From Ancylobacter pratisalsi (GTDB lineage Bacteria; Pseudomonadota; Alphaproteobacteria; Rhizobiales; Xanthobacteraceae), in the NCBI RefSeq assembly GCF_010669125.1, contig NZ_CP048630.1, forward strand, positions 1,178,001 to 1,242,000: a stretch of DNA of 64,000 nucleotides. The letters are read 5' to 3'. Made by a program: the position numbers and the translations under genes. Below the pieces are notes generated by a model that saw only the letters and a list, made by a program, of their open reading frames with translations, had not been told where the DNA came from and searched no databases. Of the stretch, positions 63,333 through 64,000 are shown piece after piece. Every line of letters begins with the position of its first letter. Position 1 is the first letter of the stretch.

Positions 63333-63820
63333 CCCTCGGTCGATCCCAGGCGCCTTGCGCACGGCATCAGGCACCGGACCGTCCTCGACGGCCCGGTGTC
63401 CACTGAAGCGAACCACACCGCACCCATCGCCCTCATCGTCCGCCACATCGGCCTGACGATCCGGGCATGGCCAATGAGGATGAGGACGCTTCTTCATTGC
63501 AGATTTGCACGCGGGCCGTCATGAGCGGGCCGCGGCACACGAGCCTCCCGGAGCAGGACGAAGGGTTTTTTTTCCCGACGTTCGGTTCCTCCTAGGCGAC
63601 TGGTGCCGGCGCTTCCGACGAGCGGAACGCCGGCGTTTTTTTTGACCTGTGCAAAGCGAACCCTGGGGACGGCCCCTCCCCCGCCAGGCCATCCCACGGC
63701 CCCGCGAGCATGGCTCGTCGTGGCCGCGGTCAGGCGGCCCGAACGGGACTTGGCGAGAGTTCAGGAAAAGGGGTTCCGGGCGGAAGAGGGCCGCAGACGG
63801 GGTACCGCGAAGGCCGCCCG
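63333..63820. other. Intergenic region after frc copy 2
   Basis: About 490 bp without a supported gene. A hairpin at 63372-63398 (CACCGG-A-CCGTC / GACGG-C-CCGGTG, one mismatch) follows frc copy 2. An isolated T8 tract is at 63566-63573. A strong terminator is listed separately at 63605-63643. Confidence 0.6.
63605..63643 (+). terminator. Intrinsic terminator closing the oxalate operon
   Basis: Stem GCCGGCG / CGCCGGC extended inward by TTCC / GGAA past a bulged C, directly followed by G and eight Ts on the plus strand. It ends rightward transcription from frc copy 2 before the oppositely oriented IclR-type gene. Confidence 0.85.
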
Positions 63821-64000
63821 TCAAAGCCCCGAATAGCGTGTGGTCAGGCGCTGCGCCGCCTCGCGGACCTGGCGTCCGAGATCCGCAATACGCTCGGGCG
63901 GCATGCGCACGGTCGGGGCCGAAATCGAGATCGCGCCCACCGGCTCGCGCCATTCATCCAGCACCGCCGCCGCGACACAGCGCATGCCCGGCGTGTGCTC
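63821..64000 (-). CDS. IclR family transcriptional regulator (partial, only C-terminal 59 residues)
   Basis: The visible C-terminus reads EHTPGMRCVAAAVLDEWREP, then VGAISISAPTVRMPPERIAD and LGRQVREAAQRLTTRYSGL. The CVAAxVxD...VGAISISAPT segment is the end of the IclR effector-binding GAF-like domain; the C-terminal helix is typical. The HTH domain lies beyond the right edge. It converges on the oxalate operon, and its target is unknown. Confidence 0.82.
   Translation of the reverse strand, partial: EHTPGMRCVAAAVLDEWREPVGAISISAPTVRMPPERIADLGRQVREAAQRLTTRYSGL

Noticed and set aside
63560-63580. T8 tract at 63566-63573 as a terminator
   Set aside because: Only a three-base GGG/CCC flank can pair around it; the convincing terminator is the next one at 63605-63643.

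Overview
This 64 kb window is high-GC DNA from an alphaproteobacterial chromosome. Gene content (rsmB-heparinase-purH order, patatin-bdhA pair, alphaproteobacterial-type Zur/Znu zinc genes, oxalotrophy, polyhydroxybutyrate metabolism) suggests Hyphomicrobiales, perhaps a Xanthobacteraceae-like soil or plant-associated heterotroph; that placement is inference. I saw no tRNA, rRNA, CRISPR array, transposase or prophage. Two genes run off the ends: purH on the left and an IclR-family regulator on the right.

Layout. 1-16 kb holds mostly housekeeping genes: purH, a heparinase II/III-like protein, rsmB, glucokinase, a pseudouridine synthase, a repeat-rich patatin and 3-hydroxybutyrate dehydrogenase, a Zur-like Fur protein, ispG, asd, a ZevAB-like metal transporter pair and an acetoacetate decarboxylase. 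14.7-19.9 kb is a zinc block read leftward: a small His-rich membrane protein, znuC, znuB, znuA, then a CobW-type GTPase and a WD40 protein. Two Zur-box-like palindromes precede it. 20-21.5 kb carries ppa and a phosphoribosyltransferase.

21.5-35.2 kb is a catabolic island. It has an Ldh-family dehydrogenase, a creatininase-family amidase and RidA on one strand. Opposite are an NMT1/THI5-type ABC transporter, a cytosine-deaminase-like amidohydrolase, a D-lactate-type FAD oxidoreductase and a quinone reductase. A MarR regulator, a 2-hydroxyacid dehydrogenase and a tandem protease-inhibitor protein follow, then dihydropyrimidinase and an N-carbamoyl-amino-acid hydrolase. Together they look like uptake and ring opening of an N-heterocycle whose identity the sequence does not reveal.

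35.6-43.6 kb is an apparent compatible-solute module. A Ggt/Thu-type sugar ABC importer is followed by a translationally coupled trio: gpsA (glycerol-3-phosphate), an S6PP-type HAD phosphatase and ggpS. This is a complete predicted route to glucosylglycerol plus its re-uptake. 43.7-52.5 kb is mixed housekeeping (radC, map, a fused double GNAT protein, an aminotransferase, an LprI-like protein, kdgK, a cation diffusion facilitator, a lytic transglycosylase, a NUDIX hydrolase).

52.7-63.3 kb is an oxalate-catabolism locus with paired paralogues: two OxlT-type antiporters read leftward; two GntR/FCD regulators, oxalyl-CoA decarboxylase, two formyl-CoA transferases and a lone PAS protein read rightward. 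Its intergenic regions contain palindromes that overlap good sigma70-like promoters, and a recurring TGGTATGC-type motif. The predicted cycle is: oxalate in and formate out by OxlT, Frc makes oxalyl-CoA, Oxc decarboxylates it to formyl-CoA, and Frc passes the CoA to the next oxalate.
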